64,000 bases of DNA, taken from Klebsiella michiganensis (GTDB lineage Bacteria > Pseudomonadota > Gammaproteobacteria > Enterobacterales > Enterobacteriaceae). Positions 39,681-48,817 of the stretch are shown piece after piece. The DNA lies in the NCBI RefSeq assembly GCF_002925905.1, contig NZ_PRDB01000032.1:1-64000 (forward strand). Direction: 5' to 3'. Under the pieces are notes generated by a model. The model ran no database searches, was not told where the DNA came from, and saw only the letters and a program-made list of their open reading frames with translations. Numbering within the stretch: the stretch's first letter is position 1; each line of letters opens with the position of its first letter. The position numbers were made by a program, and so were the translations under genes.

Positions 39681-39983
39681 TTATCGTTGTTTCGCTTCTG
39701 CGATTAATCTGGATATCTCTGTTTTTGATAAACTTTTTAGTGCCTCTACCGCTGCCCTGACTACGTCAGAACGATTCACTCTGCTTTTACCTGAAATCAT
39801 TTCACCCGTTATAAGATCATCAATGTCTTTTAAGTTTTCTTCAAAAAAGGAAATGCTCACTGGTTTTGCTTTACTTACAGCCAATGGTCTCTCTGAAGTC
39901 ACTTTGGTATTATCAATACCAGCAGTACCACCGTTAATAAACGCTGCCTCATCACGAGATGGAGTATTTGCTCTATTTCTCAC
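39681..39983 (-). CDS. parB: Small ParB/ParG-type centromere-binding protein
   Basis: 100 residues. A disordered N-terminus precedes KPVSISFFEENLKDIDDLI and RVNRSDVVRAAVEALKSLS, consistent with a ribbon-helix-helix fold. The ATG overlaps the parA stop. It probably binds the 8-bp repeats on both sides and the palindrome at the promoter. Confidence 0.85.
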   Translation of the reverse strand: MRNRANTPSRDEAAFINGGTAGIDNTKVTSERPLAVSKAKPVSISFFEENLKDIDDLITGEMISGKSRVNRSDVVRAAVEALKSLSKTEISRLIAEAKQR

Positions 39984-40609
39984 AGAATAACCTCTTTAAC
40001 TAACGATTCGATTTCTTGTTGTGCTTTGTCATTTTGCGTTTCAAAAATTGTCATTGATTCTGCCCAGGCATCTCGATGCGCTTTTCGATCACAAACTCGG
40101 GAACTAGCCAGACGCATTTCAGGATAATCCTTGAGTACGTCAGCTGCCTGATTTGCTTCATTGACAAACATGTTCGTGGGCGTCATGTTTAAAACGAGAT
40201 ATCCCCGGACGTCCTCATTAAAATCTTTTGCTGCTGTAAAAACAGAGCATGTATGAGGCACTACATCCAGGTCCATCTGAGAAGGCCGCAACGGAGAAAT
40301 GAATACGTCAGCGGCCATCAACCCACTACGCATTTCTGCACTGTCGCGGCCAGCACAGTCTGCGATGACAAAGTCATAAGATTTCTCGTGTTCCTTTAGC
40401 ATGGCTTTGATGTTGCCTGTTGCGCCAGTAACCGGAATATGGGGAAGATCTTCAGGACGATTGTTGTACCAGGTCAATACAGATTTCTGGTCATCTGCGT
40501 CGACAATGATCACTCGATTGCCCAGTGACATCAGATACGCAGCTATAGATACCGCCAGTGTACTTTTACCAACCCCACCCTTTTGACTACCCAATACTAT
40601 TATCATCAT
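39980..40609 (-). CDS. parA: ParA-family partition ATPase (type Ib)
   Basis: 209 residues, the short form without a DNA-binding N-terminus. Deviant Walker A QKGGVGKST (~9-17), VIIVDADDQ (A' motif, ~34-42) and VIADCAGRDS (Walker B). With parB it forms a nucleoid-associated partition system. Confidence 0.95.
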   Translation of the reverse strand: MMIIVLGSQKGGVGKSTLAVSIAAYLMSLGNRVIIVDADDQKSVLTWYNNRPEDLPHIPVTGATGNIKAMLKEHEKSYDFVIADCAGRDSAEMRSGLMAADVFISPLRPSQMDLDVVPHTCSVFTAAKDFNEDVRGYLVLNMTPTNMFVNEANQAADVLKDYPEMRLASSRVCDRKAHRDAWAESMTIFETQNDKAQQEIESLVKEVIL

Positions 40610-40615
40610 AGCCTC

Positions 40616-40646
40616 ATATTAAGTTGTTAAGTTAACAACTTAATAT
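40616..40646. promoter_or_regulatory. 31-bp palindromic operator upstream of parA
   Basis: A perfect inverted repeat with 15-base arms (ATATTAAGTTGTTAA and TTAACAACTTAATAT) around a single G, starting seven bases before the parA start codon. It is the likely site for autoregulation by ParB or ParA. Confidence 0.75.
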
Positions 40647-40769
40647 TGCCAAACAGGCGACAATATTGCAATTTCTTTATTAAGTTAATATCTTGTTAAG
40701 TTGTTAACTGTGTGATTTATAACTGAATTGTTTTTGTATCTTAACAAATTAGTAAGATGTTAGGATGAC

Positions 40770-40817
40770 AAGATAACAAGATAACAAGATAACAAGATAA
40801 CAAGATAACAAGATGGC
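40770..40817. repeat. Centromere-like array 2: 8-bp AAGATAAC repeats
   Basis: Five perfect AAGATAAC units plus AAGATGGC. Located ~160 bases upstream of parA and ~65 bases from the IS66 insertion. Confidence 0.85.
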
Positions 40818-40919
40818 AAAGTGGTGCCTTTATCCGAAATCCCCATAGAACCACATAATGCGGCTTTCAACTCCAGGCTACCGTAAGCGTACAGCGAGAA
40901 CCGTATTGACGGGGATGTG

Positions 40920-42458
40920 TTATTCAGTTGGCAGTGTGATGCGCCAGGGTAGCAGCTCGCTGACCCGGTTGACCGGCCAGTCAGCTATGACGTCAAGGAC
41001 ATGGCGAAGGTAGCTTTCTGGATCCACGCCGTTCAGTTTGCACGTCCCGATCAGACTGTACAGCAACGCTCCCCGCTCACCACCGTGGTCTGAGCCGAAG
41101 AACAACCAGTTTTTACGACCCAGACTGACCATCCGCAGCGCATTTTCAGCGATGTTATTATCGGCTTCGGCCCAGCCGTTTTCTGCATAGTACGTCAGGG
41201 CCGGCCACTGGTTCAGGGTGTACGTGAACGCCTTTGCCAGCTCCGAGTGTCGCGACAGAGTTTTCATTTTTTCACGCAACCAGCTTTCCAGGGTACTAAG
41301 CAGCGGTTTCGTTTTCCGCTGACGTTCAGCAAGCCGTTGTTCCGCCAGCATTCCTCTTATTTCCGCCTCCACGGCATACAGTTCGCCGATACACTTCAGG
41401 GCTTCCTCCGTCAGGGCTGACGGCGTGCGAACGTGCACATCGTGGATTTTACGGCGGGCGTGAGCCCAGCAGGCGGCTTCCGTTATCCGGCCATCGCGGT
41501 ACAGCTCGTTGAACCCGGCGTACGCATCCGCCTGTAGCACACCGCTGAACCCCGCAAGATGGGTCTGCGGATGGATGCCTTTTCTGTCGGGGCTGTAGGC
41601 GAACCACACCGCCGGTGCCAGCGCTGACCCGGCGTTGCGGTCATCACGAACATACGTCCACAACCGCCCGGTCTTCGTCTTCTTATTGCCCGGCAACAGC
41701 ACCTGGACCGGGGTATCATCGGCATGGAGTTTACCGTCAGTCAGGACATAGTCCTGAAGCGCCTCCTCCAGCGGGGACAGCAGCCGGCAGCATGCATCCA
41801 CCCAGCCCGACAGCAGTGAACGGCTCAGTTCCACGCCCTGGCGACCGTATATTTCAGACTGACGATACAGCGGTGTGTGCTCTGCATACTTTGAGGTCAG
41901 CACGCGGGCCATCAGCCCCGGTCCGGCGATACCCCGCTCAATGGGGCGCGAAGGCGCGGGGGCCTGCACGATGGCATCACATTTTGTGCAGGCATGTTTT
42001 TCCCGTACAGTCCGGATCACCCGGAAGGCGCTGCGCATCAGCTCCAGCTGTTCAGCGGCATCCTCACCCAGGTAACTCAGCGCACCACCACACTCCGGGC
42101 AGCAGGAACCCGCTGGCCGCAGGCGTTTTTCATCGCGGGGGAGTGATTCGGGGAACGGTTTGCGGGTGCGGGTCTGACGCAGAGTGCGCTGTACTGCCGG
42201 GTCATCCACCCGACCGGTCAGCGTATCGCTCTCTTTCTGAAGCCGGTTCAGATCGGCTTCCATTTGTGCGATACGGCGGGAGACTTTTTCAGAACGGCTG
42301 CCGAAGTTCATCCGGCGAAGTTTATCCAGCTGCGCCTGCAGATGGTCTATTTCGCGCTCCCGGTCTGCCAGCTTTTCCAGCAGGGCACGGTTCAGCGCTT
42401 CCTGTTCGGCAAGGCGCTGTTTCAGCAGAAGGATGTCGTCAGAAGAGATGTCATTCAT
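40920..42458 (-). CDS. tnpC: IS66 transposase TnpC
   Basis: 512 residues: leucine-zipper-like N-terminus (EEALNRALLEKLADREREIDHLQ-type), zinc-finger-like segment (CCPECGGALSYLG...CTKCDAIV), and the DDE domain (KLHADDTPVQVL, QADAYAGFNELY, WAEADNNIAENALR). Complete. Confidence 0.95.
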   Translation of the reverse strand: MNDISSDDILLLKQRLAEQEALNRALLEKLADREREIDHLQAQLDKLRRMNFGSRSEKVSRRIAQMEADLNRLQKESDTLTGRVDDPAVQRTLRQTRTRKPFPESLPRDEKRLRPAGSCCPECGGALSYLGEDAAEQLELMRSAFRVIRTVREKHACTKCDAIVQAPAPSRPIERGIAGPGLMARVLTSKYAEHTPLYRQSEIYGRQGVELSRSLLSGWVDACCRLLSPLEEALQDYVLTDGKLHADDTPVQVLLPGNKKTKTGRLWTYVRDDRNAGSALAPAVWFAYSPDRKGIHPQTHLAGFSGVLQADAYAGFNELYRDGRITEAACWAHARRKIHDVHVRTPSALTEEALKCIGELYAVEAEIRGMLAEQRLAERQRKTKPLLSTLESWLREKMKTLSRHSELAKAFTYTLNQWPALTYYAENGWAEADNNIAENALRMVSLGRKNWLFFGSDHGGERGALLYSLIGTCKLNGVDPESYLRHVLDVIADWPVNRVSELLPWRITLPTE

Positions 42459-42507
42459 AAGCCAGCATTTTACCAGGCTTATTCTGCGACAACCAGGATA
42501 AAGAAGC

Positions 42508-42855
42508 CTACAGCATGGTCAGGGAGGTCAGCAACCGCTTCGGCTGTCGCCAGTCGATGCCTTCCAGCAGCATTGCCAGCTGCGCCGGGGTCAGGAACAC
42601 TTTGCCATCGCGAGCTGACGGCCAGGCGAAGCGCCCGCGCTCCAGCCGTTTGGTCAGCAGGCACAGCCCGTCGCCGGTGGACCACAGAAGTTTAACCTGA
42701 CTGCCGCTGCGGCCCCGGAAGATGAAGACATGGCCGGACATCGGTTCGTCTTTCAGCGCCGTCTGCACTTTTGCAGCCAGCCCGTTGAAGCCGTTTCTCA
42801 TATCGGTAATACCGGCAACCAGCCAGATTTTGGTGCCTGTTGGTAGCGGGATCAT
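42508..42855 (-). CDS. tnpB: IS66 accessory protein TnpB
   Basis: 115 residues of the IS66 Orf2 family (TKIWLVAGITDMRNGFNGLAAKVQ, VFIFRGRSGSQVKLLWSTGDG). Required for transposition of IS66 elements. Overlaps tnpA by four bases. Confidence 0.95.
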   Translation of the reverse strand: MIPLPTGTKIWLVAGITDMRNGFNGLAAKVQTALKDEPMSGHVFIFRGRSGSQVKLLWSTGDGLCLLTKRLERGRFAWPSARDGKVFLTPAQLAMLLEGIDWRQPKRLLTSLTML

Positions 42856-43250
42856 CGCTTCAGTTCCTGTATCAGCAGAGTCAGAAGCTTTTCGCTGACA
42901 GTGCCGTTGAGGCGGAGTGTCCCGTGCCGGAACGTTACCTCACAGCTGATGCTGAGCTCTGAGTCCTCAGCGGGCGGTTCTGGTTGTACGGCGGTGGCAT
43001 CGAGAGTCACAGGAAGTAACTGAGGCCTCTCAGAGGAAGGTAATAGCAGCTTTCCCTCGCGCCACTGCTGGCGCCATTTAAAGAGCAGATTGGCATTAAT
43101 GCCATTTTCAAACGCCAGTTTTGAGATGGATATCCCGGGTTCACAGGAGGCAGCAACGAGTTGCTGTTTAAACTCAGGAGAATAATTAGGGCAGCCTTTA
43201 CGCCTGCCGGGAGTCATATTTTTCTGCATATCTGACACTTTGGTTCCCAC
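42852..43250 (-). CDS. tnpA: IS66 accessory protein TnpA
   Basis: 132 residues with a helix-turn-helix (YSPEFKQQLVAASCEPGISISKLAFENGINANLLFKWRQQW). An alternative start at MQKNMTPGRRKG is six codons downstream and more usual for the family. Confidence 0.93.
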   Translation of the reverse strand: MGTKVSDMQKNMTPGRRKGCPNYSPEFKQQLVAASCEPGISISKLAFENGINANLLFKWRQQWREGKLLLPSSERPQLLPVTLDATAVQPEPPAEDSELSISCEVTFRHGTLRLNGTVSEKLLTLLIQELKR

Positions 43251-43406
43251 TACTTATTTGGTGGACACCACTTTGTCGTATGCTTCAGATTATGACCAGA
43301 CGGTTCACGCTGTACGCTTACAGGCTACCTTTAGGGAGGGTAGTATCAACCAGTTATGACCGCGTGAAGCAAAAAGTGGGGCGTAGTGGGAAGCCTTTGA
43401 ATCTTC

Positions 43407-43687
43407 GGTGTGTCGAAGTGGGGAGTCGGTGAGACAAATTTGGTAAAAGGTGGTGAGAAGCGGGATAGCTTCTCACTTCTATCCAAAAAGGTGTGTTGAA
43501 GTGGGAAGGTGCGTAAGTATATACAGATAAAAACACACATTTAACAGGTTCTCATCCCGCTACAACACACCTATTAAGACGTTTAAGGCGAGGCTTCCCC
43601 CTACAACACACCTATCAAGATGTTTAAGAAGAGACCTCCCGTTTCAACACACCTTAATCGCGTTGCTTTCCCGTTTTGACACACCTT
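43407..43687. repeat. Iterons downstream of repB
   Basis: Copies of the unit CCCGTTTCAACACACCT: inverted at 43407-43423 and 43489-43506, direct at 43556, 43597, 43638 and 43670; the direct ones are spaced 41, 41 and 32 bases. A perfect hairpin GAGAAGC-GGGATA-GCTTCTC lies at 43455-43474. The last unit overlaps the repB stop. These are expected RepB binding sites for copy control. Confidence 0.85.
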
Positions 43688-44579
43688 ATACAGCTGTTCC
43701 TGGTTTCAGATTTGCTGAGCGACGGTGGATCAGAATGAAAGTCTCTTTACCTTTTTTGGTGATGCTGTGGTCAAGGTACCCAATATCCTGCAACTGCTTG
43801 AGGGCCAGTTTAATGATACGGTTCTGTTCCTTTACCGGAGAGAGCAATGAGAGCCTGTCTCGTATCCGTTTGAAAGATATGGGGACTGGGTTCGTAGGCA
43901 GGCTTTCGATGAAAGTATACAGGGCCTGAGCTGCTTCCTTTCGGGTTAAAGCGTTTATCGGCTTATGTCGTAGCAGAACAGTGTAATCAGTTTGGTAGAG
44001 CTCCCATAGTCGCTGATCAGCTTCAAGTTCCACCAGGTCGTTTGCAAAATCCAGTTCACCTGTCTTAAGCAAACCTGTTACGGAAACTTTTTGAAGGCCC
44101 TCTGAATCGCTACGGGTAAAGGTAATGGTCTTGCCACGTATCCTGGTCAAAGCTTCTGAAATACTTTTTCTAAGACGGGAATCGAATCTCTTAGACTCAA
44201 AGCGGCACATTCCAGCAAACTCATGAAAAGTAAGCTTAATGCTGTTGGTTTTTAAACCGTACTTACTGAAAGCTTCTATGATACCGACCCATACCTTGAA
44301 GTCGATGGCCATACTCAACCGTTCACCGGTTATACGAATATCGTCGTACCCCTCCCGCCTTGAGAATTCCAGATCCTTGAGAACAGAGGTCGCATCGATT
44401 GATGTTCTGGTGCCCTTTGCAGGCCTGCTTGAGGGAACAAAAACATTTAATCTCATCAGGGCTACAGGCTGAACTGTGGCCTTACTTGTGACGGTGAGTT
44501 TATTGTTAACACTTTCACAATCTGGACCTATAACCTCGCCAATATAAACATTCTCATTCATATAGTTATATCCATTCAT
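43686..44579 (-). CDS. repB: Replication initiator RepB (RepFIB/IncR-like)
   Basis: 297 residues; MNENVYIG at 44561 is an alternative start. It matches the RepFIB-type initiators: TVQPVALMRLNVFVPS, ITGERLSMAIDFKVWVGIIEAFSKYG, RKEAAQALYTFIESLPTNPVPISFKRIRDRLSLLSPVKEQNR and IGYLDHS. Two winged-helix domains bind iterons on both sides of the gene. Shorter than F RepFIB RepB, lacking its C-terminal tail. With parAB, resD and umuDC nearby, an IncR assignment is likely but needs a replicon typing match. Confidence 0.9.
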   Translation of the reverse strand: MNGYNYMNENVYIGEVIGPDCESVNNKLTVTSKATVQPVALMRLNVFVPSSRPAKGTRTSIDATSVLKDLEFSRREGYDDIRITGERLSMAIDFKVWVGIIEAFSKYGLKTNSIKLTFHEFAGMCRFESKRFDSRLRKSISEALTRIRGKTITFTRSDSEGLQKVSVTGLLKTGELDFANDLVELEADQRLWELYQTDYTVLLRHKPINALTRKEAAQALYTFIESLPTNPVPISFKRIRDRLSLLSPVKEQNRIIKLALKQLQDIGYLDHSITKKGKETFILIHRRSANLKPGTAV

Positions 44580-44616
44580 AGCATATGATCGATATGTGCC
44601 TAAATATTAACTATTT

Positions 44617-44718
44617 CCCGTTTCGACACACCTTTCTTCCCGATTCTACCCACCCTTACCCCGTTTTGACACACCTTTTTCCCGCTTCAGAACACCTTTT
44701 TCCCACTACGACACACCT
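44617..44718. repeat. Five iterons upstream of repB
   Basis: Direct 17-base units at 44617, 44639, 44660, 44681 and 44702 (CCCGTTTCGACACACCT and variants), 21-22 bases apart, i.e. two helical turns, on one DNA face. They define the core origin together with the DnaA box at 44822. Confidence 0.92.
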
Positions 44719-44972
44719 GAAATCGCTACGAAGCCCGTAAACAAAGGTTTTGCCGCTAAAGGGATCAGTTTGGATCTATTTGGATAACTAAGGGTAAGTT
44801 ATTGGATCTACTCAAAGGATATGTGGATAACTCATTATGGAATCTATAGAACTTAAGTGCGTAAGGTGCTTTAAAAGGCTTCAGCTCCCCTGGTGCTTCC
44901 TCGCTCACTCGCGGGCTTCGCCCTGTCGTTCGGCTGCGGCGAGCACTGCTGGCTCTCTCTGAAAGGCAAAAT
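44719..44972. other. Probable origin: DnaA boxes and AT-rich stretch
   Basis: A perfect DnaA box (TTATCCACA, minus strand) lies at 44822-44830 and a one-mismatch box (TTATCCAAA) at 44779-44787, in AT-rich DNA next to the five iterons. No gene is supported between 44719 and 44972; 44890-44960 is GC-rich with CGGGCTTCGCCC-type pairs. Confidence 0.75.
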
Positions 44973-46244
44973 TTAACCGATCCTCGCAACGGGGATATCT
45001 CTCCAGCGAGTGGTGTACGCAGGGGAGAGCATATCGCGTTTCATTTGCCAGGATGGCGCAATTCCTCTACCGGCAAACCATACTTTACCCAGCCCTGAGT
45101 TGTTGATCCCGTCCAGAACCCTCATCAGCTCAGCACTGTGAGGGCGTGGCGGGCGTTCGTCAAACAGCTGCAGCTGCGAAACGCCGGAGCCGGTGAAGTC
45201 ATTCAGCATAACTCCGGCTTTGGCATACCGGTGCCCATCCCTCCAGATACGCTCCAGAGCCATTGTGGCGGCTGCAATGATGTCCCTGGTGTCCTGAGTG
45301 GGTGTAAGCAGTTTTTCCGTAGCCACGTTGCCGTAGTAAGGCTCTTTAATGGCGAACGGAGACGTTTTGATGAAAACGGAAATATGCCGGCAATACTGGT
45401 GCTCTTTACGCAGTTTTTCAGAGGCCCGCTCTGCGTGCTGACAGATAGCCTGACGGAGTGACTCGTACTCCGTGATCTTCACGCCAAAACTGCGGCTGCA
45501 GACAATTTGCTGTTTCGTCGGAGGGGCTTCCTCAAGCGAAAGGCAGCTTTCCCCGTTCAGTTCCCGTACCGTTCGCTCAAGGACCACAGAAAAATTTTTG
45601 CGGATGAAGGCCGGGTTCGTCAGAGCCAGATCGAGCGCGGTTTTTATGCCCAGCACATTTAGCTTGCGTGCAATACGGTTACCCACCCCCCAGATTTCTT
45701 CAACCGGCTGCAGTGAAAGCAGTTTCCGCGTCCTTTGCGGATTTCCCCTGGTCAGCGCGAGTACGCCACGAAACTGTTTCCACTCTTTTGAGGCCCACTG
45801 GGCTGATTTTGCGAGGGTTTTCGTTGGTCCGGCGCCCACGCCAATGGTCAGGCGGGTACAGTCATACACGTGCTGACGCAGCTGCCGGCCGAAGTCCTCA
45901 AGCCCCATACAGTGCTCCACGCCGGTCAGGTCGAGGAACATCTCATCAATGGAATACTGTTCCACCCTGGGGGCCAGTTCCTCCAGGCAGTTCATCACGC
46001 GCGCCGACATCGAGGCGTAAAGTTCATAATTACTTGAAAACGCATATATTTTTTCCGGGTACCTTTCGTTTTTTATCTGAAACCACGGAGTTCCCATTTT
46101 GATCCAGGGCTTCGCCTCGGCACTGCGAGCGATTACGTTCCCGTCGTTGTTGCTCAGGACGACTATCGGCTTTCCTTTCAAATCCGGGCGGAAAACACGT
46201 TCACAGCTGGCATAGAAGCTGTTCACATCGGCCAGGGCAAACAT
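44973..46244 (-). CDS. umuC: DNA polymerase V catalytic subunit UmuC
   Basis: 423 residues. Y-family polymerase motifs: [17 protein letters not shown] at the N-terminus, [12 protein letters not shown] (~98-109) with the catalytic Asp-Glu, [19 protein letters not shown] and the little-finger region. The ATG meets the umuD stop. It carries out error-prone translesion synthesis. Gene appears intact. Confidence 0.96.
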   Translation of the reverse strand: MFALADVNSFYASCERVFRPDLKGKPIVVLSNNDGNVIARSAEAKPWIKMGTPWFQIKNERYPEKIYAFSSNYELYASMSARVMNCLEELAPRVEQYSIDEMFLDLTGVEHCMGLEDFGRQLRQHVYDCTRLTIGVGAGPTKTLAKSAQWASKEWKQFRGVLALTRGNPQRTRKLLSLQPVEEIWGVGNRIARKLNVLGIKTALDLALTNPAFIRKNFSVVLERTVRELNGESCLSLEEAPPTKQQIVCSRSFGVKITEYESLRQAICQHAERASEKLRKEHQYCRHISVFIKTSPFAIKEPYYGNVATEKLLTPTQDTRDIIAAATMALERIWRDGHRYAKAGVMLNDFTGSGVSQLQLFDERPPRPHSAELMRVLDGINNSGLGKVWFAGRGIAPSWQMKRDMLSPAYTTRWRDIPVARIG

Positions 46245-46675
46245 CAGTACATCTCCCTCGGGCGGTGGATGATATGCGTGACAACGCCAAAGATATCCAG
46301 CTCGTCGGGATCAGGATAAATCGGCGACCAGGAGGCATTCATGGGCTGCAGCGTCAGTCGCGGCGTCAGCAGAAGCCGTTTCACCGTAAACTCCCCCTGT
46401 ACGCTGGCGACAACGATATCGCCGTGCCGCGGCTTTTCAGCACTGTCCACAACCAGCAGATCGCCATTGTACAGACTGCCGTCGGCCATGCTGTCTCCGC
46501 TGGCACGCAGGTAGTACGTCGCGCTCGGATGCCGTATGCAGTAATCATGGAGATCCAGATCGGACTCGACATAGTCAGCAGCAGGGCTGGGAAAACCGCA
46601 GCTGGCCAGATCGGCAAACAATGGATGGGCCTGTGGCGGGAGTTCTTTCCCGGTGCTGAAAAGTTGTAGTTTCAT
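46244..46675 (-). CDS. umuD: UmuD, LexA-like self-cleaving subunit
   Basis: 143 residues from ATG 46675 with a perfect AGGAGG; an earlier GTG at 46690 lies in the ribosome binding site. The cleavage site Cys-Gly is in [15 protein letters not shown], the nucleophile Ser in ASGDSMADG (~60) and the general base Lys in FTVKRLLL (~97). After RecA-stimulated cleavage it forms UmuD'2C. Confidence 0.96.
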   Translation of the reverse strand: MKLQLFSTGKELPPQAHPLFADLASCGFPSPAADYVESDLDLHDYCIRHPSATYYLRASGDSMADGSLYNGDLLVVDSAEKPRHGDIVVASVQGEFTVKRLLLTPRLTLQPMNASWSPIYPDPDELDIFGVVTHIIHRPREMY

Positions 46676-46699
46676 CTTTCCTCCTGACACTCTAATTTT

Positions 46700-46719
46700 T
46701 ACTGGTTATGCATACAGTG
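46700..46719. promoter_or_regulatory. SOS (LexA) box of umuDC, cut at its last base by the intron
   Basis: TACTGGTTATGCATACAGT ends at 46718 and the intron begins at 46719. Joining to the base after the intron (A 48628) gives TACTG-N10-CAGTA, a perfect LexA consensus. It lies 25-44 bases upstream of the umuD start. The promoter's -35 side now lies within or beyond the intron. Confidence 0.85.
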
Positions 46720-48627
46720 TGCGCCGGGAGACCGGTAGAGATCAAGGGGTGAAAGTCCCCGACCATTGAAGGACCAGCAATCCACAAGGTCCCCGAGTCA
46801 TGCGTTGCATACCGCGAGGTATGGGGCGAAGCGTTGACAGGGGTGTTGACAGGCCAGCCATTGAGCCACGAAATGTATATTAAATTACCGGGTGCCGACG
46901 TTGTACTGTTAACGGAAGGCAACATCATAGGGTGCGATACTGCGAGTGCCACATGGACCCGGCGGGGTCTGAGACCCTGGCATGTCAATACGATCTCTAC
47001 GCGGGAACCGGGAGATCTCCCCTCTGACCATCTGCCAGTGTCGGAGATGGCCCGCACCGGGAAGACGAGGAGTCATAGCCGGTGATGTACGGAGAGGAGA
47101 AGTCGGACTCGCTCATAGTAGCGGCGAAGCAGGCGAACAACCCGAAAGGAGCGGAGTCAGTGGAGCGAAGGAGCGGGGCCAAGGGGAACGCGGAACAGCC
47201 ACACATGCGCCGGACACAGAGCCGGGAAAGCATGTCACAGAGGCTGTCACGCGTGCGGGAAGCTGCGAAGCAGCGGAAGAAAGAACGGTTTACAGCATTG
47301 TTCCACCTGCTGACAGTCGAAGCACTGGAAGCCGCATTCCTCTCCCTGAGCAGGAAAGCGGCCGCCGGAGTGGATGGCATCAGGTGGATGGACTACGCCG
47401 GAAACATGAAGAACAACATAACAGATCTGCACCGGAGGCTACATCAGGGCAGCTACAGGGCGCAGCCCGGCAGGCGTCACTACATCCCAAAAGCGGATGG
47501 AAAACAACGCCCGCTCGGCATCGCCTCGCTGGAGGACAAGATCGTCCAGTATGCGCTGGTGAAAATCCTGAACGCAGTCTATGAAAACGACTTTATGGGG
47601 TTCTCATACGGGTTCAGACCCGGGCGAAGCCAGCACGATGCACTGGACGCACTGGCCACAGGGCTGGTACGCACTAACGTAAACTGGGTACTGGATGCCG
47701 ACATCAGTCAGTTCTTCGACAGGGTGAGCCACGAATGGCTGATCAGGTTCACAGAGCATCGGATCGGCGACCGGAGGGTAATCAGGCTCATACGTAAGTG
47801 GCTCACAGCCGGGACGTCGGAGGAGGGTCAATGGCGAGCAACGGAGGAAGGCACCCCACAGGGTGCGGTCATCTCACCGCTGCTGGCAAACATATACCTC
47901 CACTACGTCTTCGATCTGTGGGCGCATCAGTGGCGACGTCGCTATGCCACAGGCAATGTGGTAATGGTCAGATACGCCGATGACATCGTCATCGGGTTCG
48001 ACAAACGATACGATGCCCGGCGCTTCCGTATAGCCATGCAGCGCAGACTGAGGGAGTTCGGACTCACGGTTCACCCGGAGAAAACCCGTCTGATGGAGTT
48101 CGGCCGCTTCGCTGCCGAAAACCGTGCCATCAGGGGAAAAGGCAAACCAGAAACGTTCAACTTCCTCGGGTTCACGCACATCAGCGGGAAAGATCGCAAC
48201 GGCAGGTTCATGCTGATACGAAAGACCCGCCGGGATCGGATGACGGCAACTCTGAAAGCCATCAAAGACGGTCTGCGAAGGCGCTGGCATTACTCAATCC
48301 CCGAACAGGGAAAATGGCTCAGGAGAGTGGTTCAGGGATACCTGAACTATCACTCGGTACCGGGCAACTTCCCCACCATGCAGAAGTTCAGGACACACGT
48401 AACAAACCTCTGGCGCCGGGCGCTCAGGCGCAGGAGCCAGAAGGATGATACGACCTGGACGAAAGCAAACAAACTGGCAGCCGCATGGCTACCAAGGGTT
48501 CGGGTTCTTCATCCATGGCCTGTGGAGCGGTTCACCGCCAGACACCCGAGGCAGGAGCCCGGTGCGTAAATCGCGCACGCCGGGATCTGTGCGGGGGGTA
48601 TCCGGTAACGGGTATCCCTACCGCGAC
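46719..48627 (+). mobile_element. Group II intron
   Basis: Starts GTGCGCC (consensus GUGYG) and ends ...CCGCGAC, about 1.9 kb, with a 360-base structured 5' part (GGGGTGAAAGTCCCC, GGTCCCCGAG), an RT/maturase gene and a 3' domain V/VI-like segment after the stop (48570-48627). The 3' end is set by restoration of a perfect SOS box on removal, ending in AC as expected. It is antisense to umuDC. Confidence 0.85.
47085..48569 (+). CDS. ltrA: Group II intron reverse transcriptase/maturase
   Basis: About 494 residues. RT motifs: KAAAGVDGIRW, GKQRPLGIASLEDKIVQYAL, DFMGFSYGFRPGRSQHDAL, ADISQFFDRVSHEWL, GTPQGAVISPLLANIYLH and the catalytic VRYADDIVIGF. Maturase domain X follows (GYLNYHSVPGNFPTMQKFRTHVTNLWRRALRRRSQK). 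No HNH endonuclease domain is visible at the C-terminus. It would support splicing and retrohoming. Confidence 0.95.
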   Translation: MYGEEKSDSLIVAAKQANNPKGAESVERRSGAKGNAEQPHMRRTQSRESMSQRLSRVREAAKQRKKERFTALFHLLTVEALEAAFLSLSRKAAAGVDGIRWMDYAGNMKNNITDLHRRLHQGSYRAQPGRRHYIPKADGKQRPLGIASLEDKIVQYALVKILNAVYENDFMGFSYGFRPGRSQHDALDALATGLVRTNVNWVLDADISQFFDRVSHEWLIRFTEHRIGDRRVIRLIRKWLTAGTSEEGQWRATEEGTPQGAVISPLLANIYLHYVFDLWAHQWRRRYATGNVVMVRYADDIVIGFDKRYDARRFRIAMQRRLREFGLTVHPEKTRLMEFGRFAAENRAIRGKGKPETFNFLGFTHISGKDRNGRFMLIRKTRRDRMTATLKAIKDGLRRRWHYSIPEQGKWLRRVVQGYLNYHSVPGNFPTMQKFRTHVTNLWRRALRRRSQKDDTTWTKANKLAAAWLPRVRVLHPWPVERFTARHPRQEPGA

Positions 48628-48669
48628 ATATTTAACAGCGTGACGATAATCCAGATCGCATGCCTTAAG

Positions 48670-48810
48670 AACATTTTGAGTAAATAAAGGTGTTCAAAAT
48701 GCTTATATTAGTCATTTTGATATTTTTATATTGCTCATATTGAGAAATGTTACTTTGTTTTTTTCATTTTGCTCTTATAATTGGTATCAAATTGAGTGTA
48801 ACTAACGGAG
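48670..48810. promoter_or_regulatory. Candidate parC/stb centromere and promoter upstream of parM
   Basis: AT-rich with repeats of CATTTTGA and its inverse: 48671, 48694 (inverted), 48712, 48763 and similar TCAAATTGAG at 48787. These are plausible binding sites for the StbB/ParR partner and for autoregulation. No gene. Confidence 0.5.
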
Positions 48811-48817
48811 CATATTG

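Larger units (their letters stand above)
40883..43321 (-). mobile_element. IS66-family element with target duplication
   Basis: 2439 bp with ends GTAAGCGTACAGCG (40883) and CGCTGTACGCTTAC (ending 43321), flanked on both sides by the 8-bp duplication AGGCTACC (40875-40882, 43322-43329). It was inserted between parA and repB by a simple event and is complete (tnpA, tnpB, tnpC). Confidence 0.97.
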
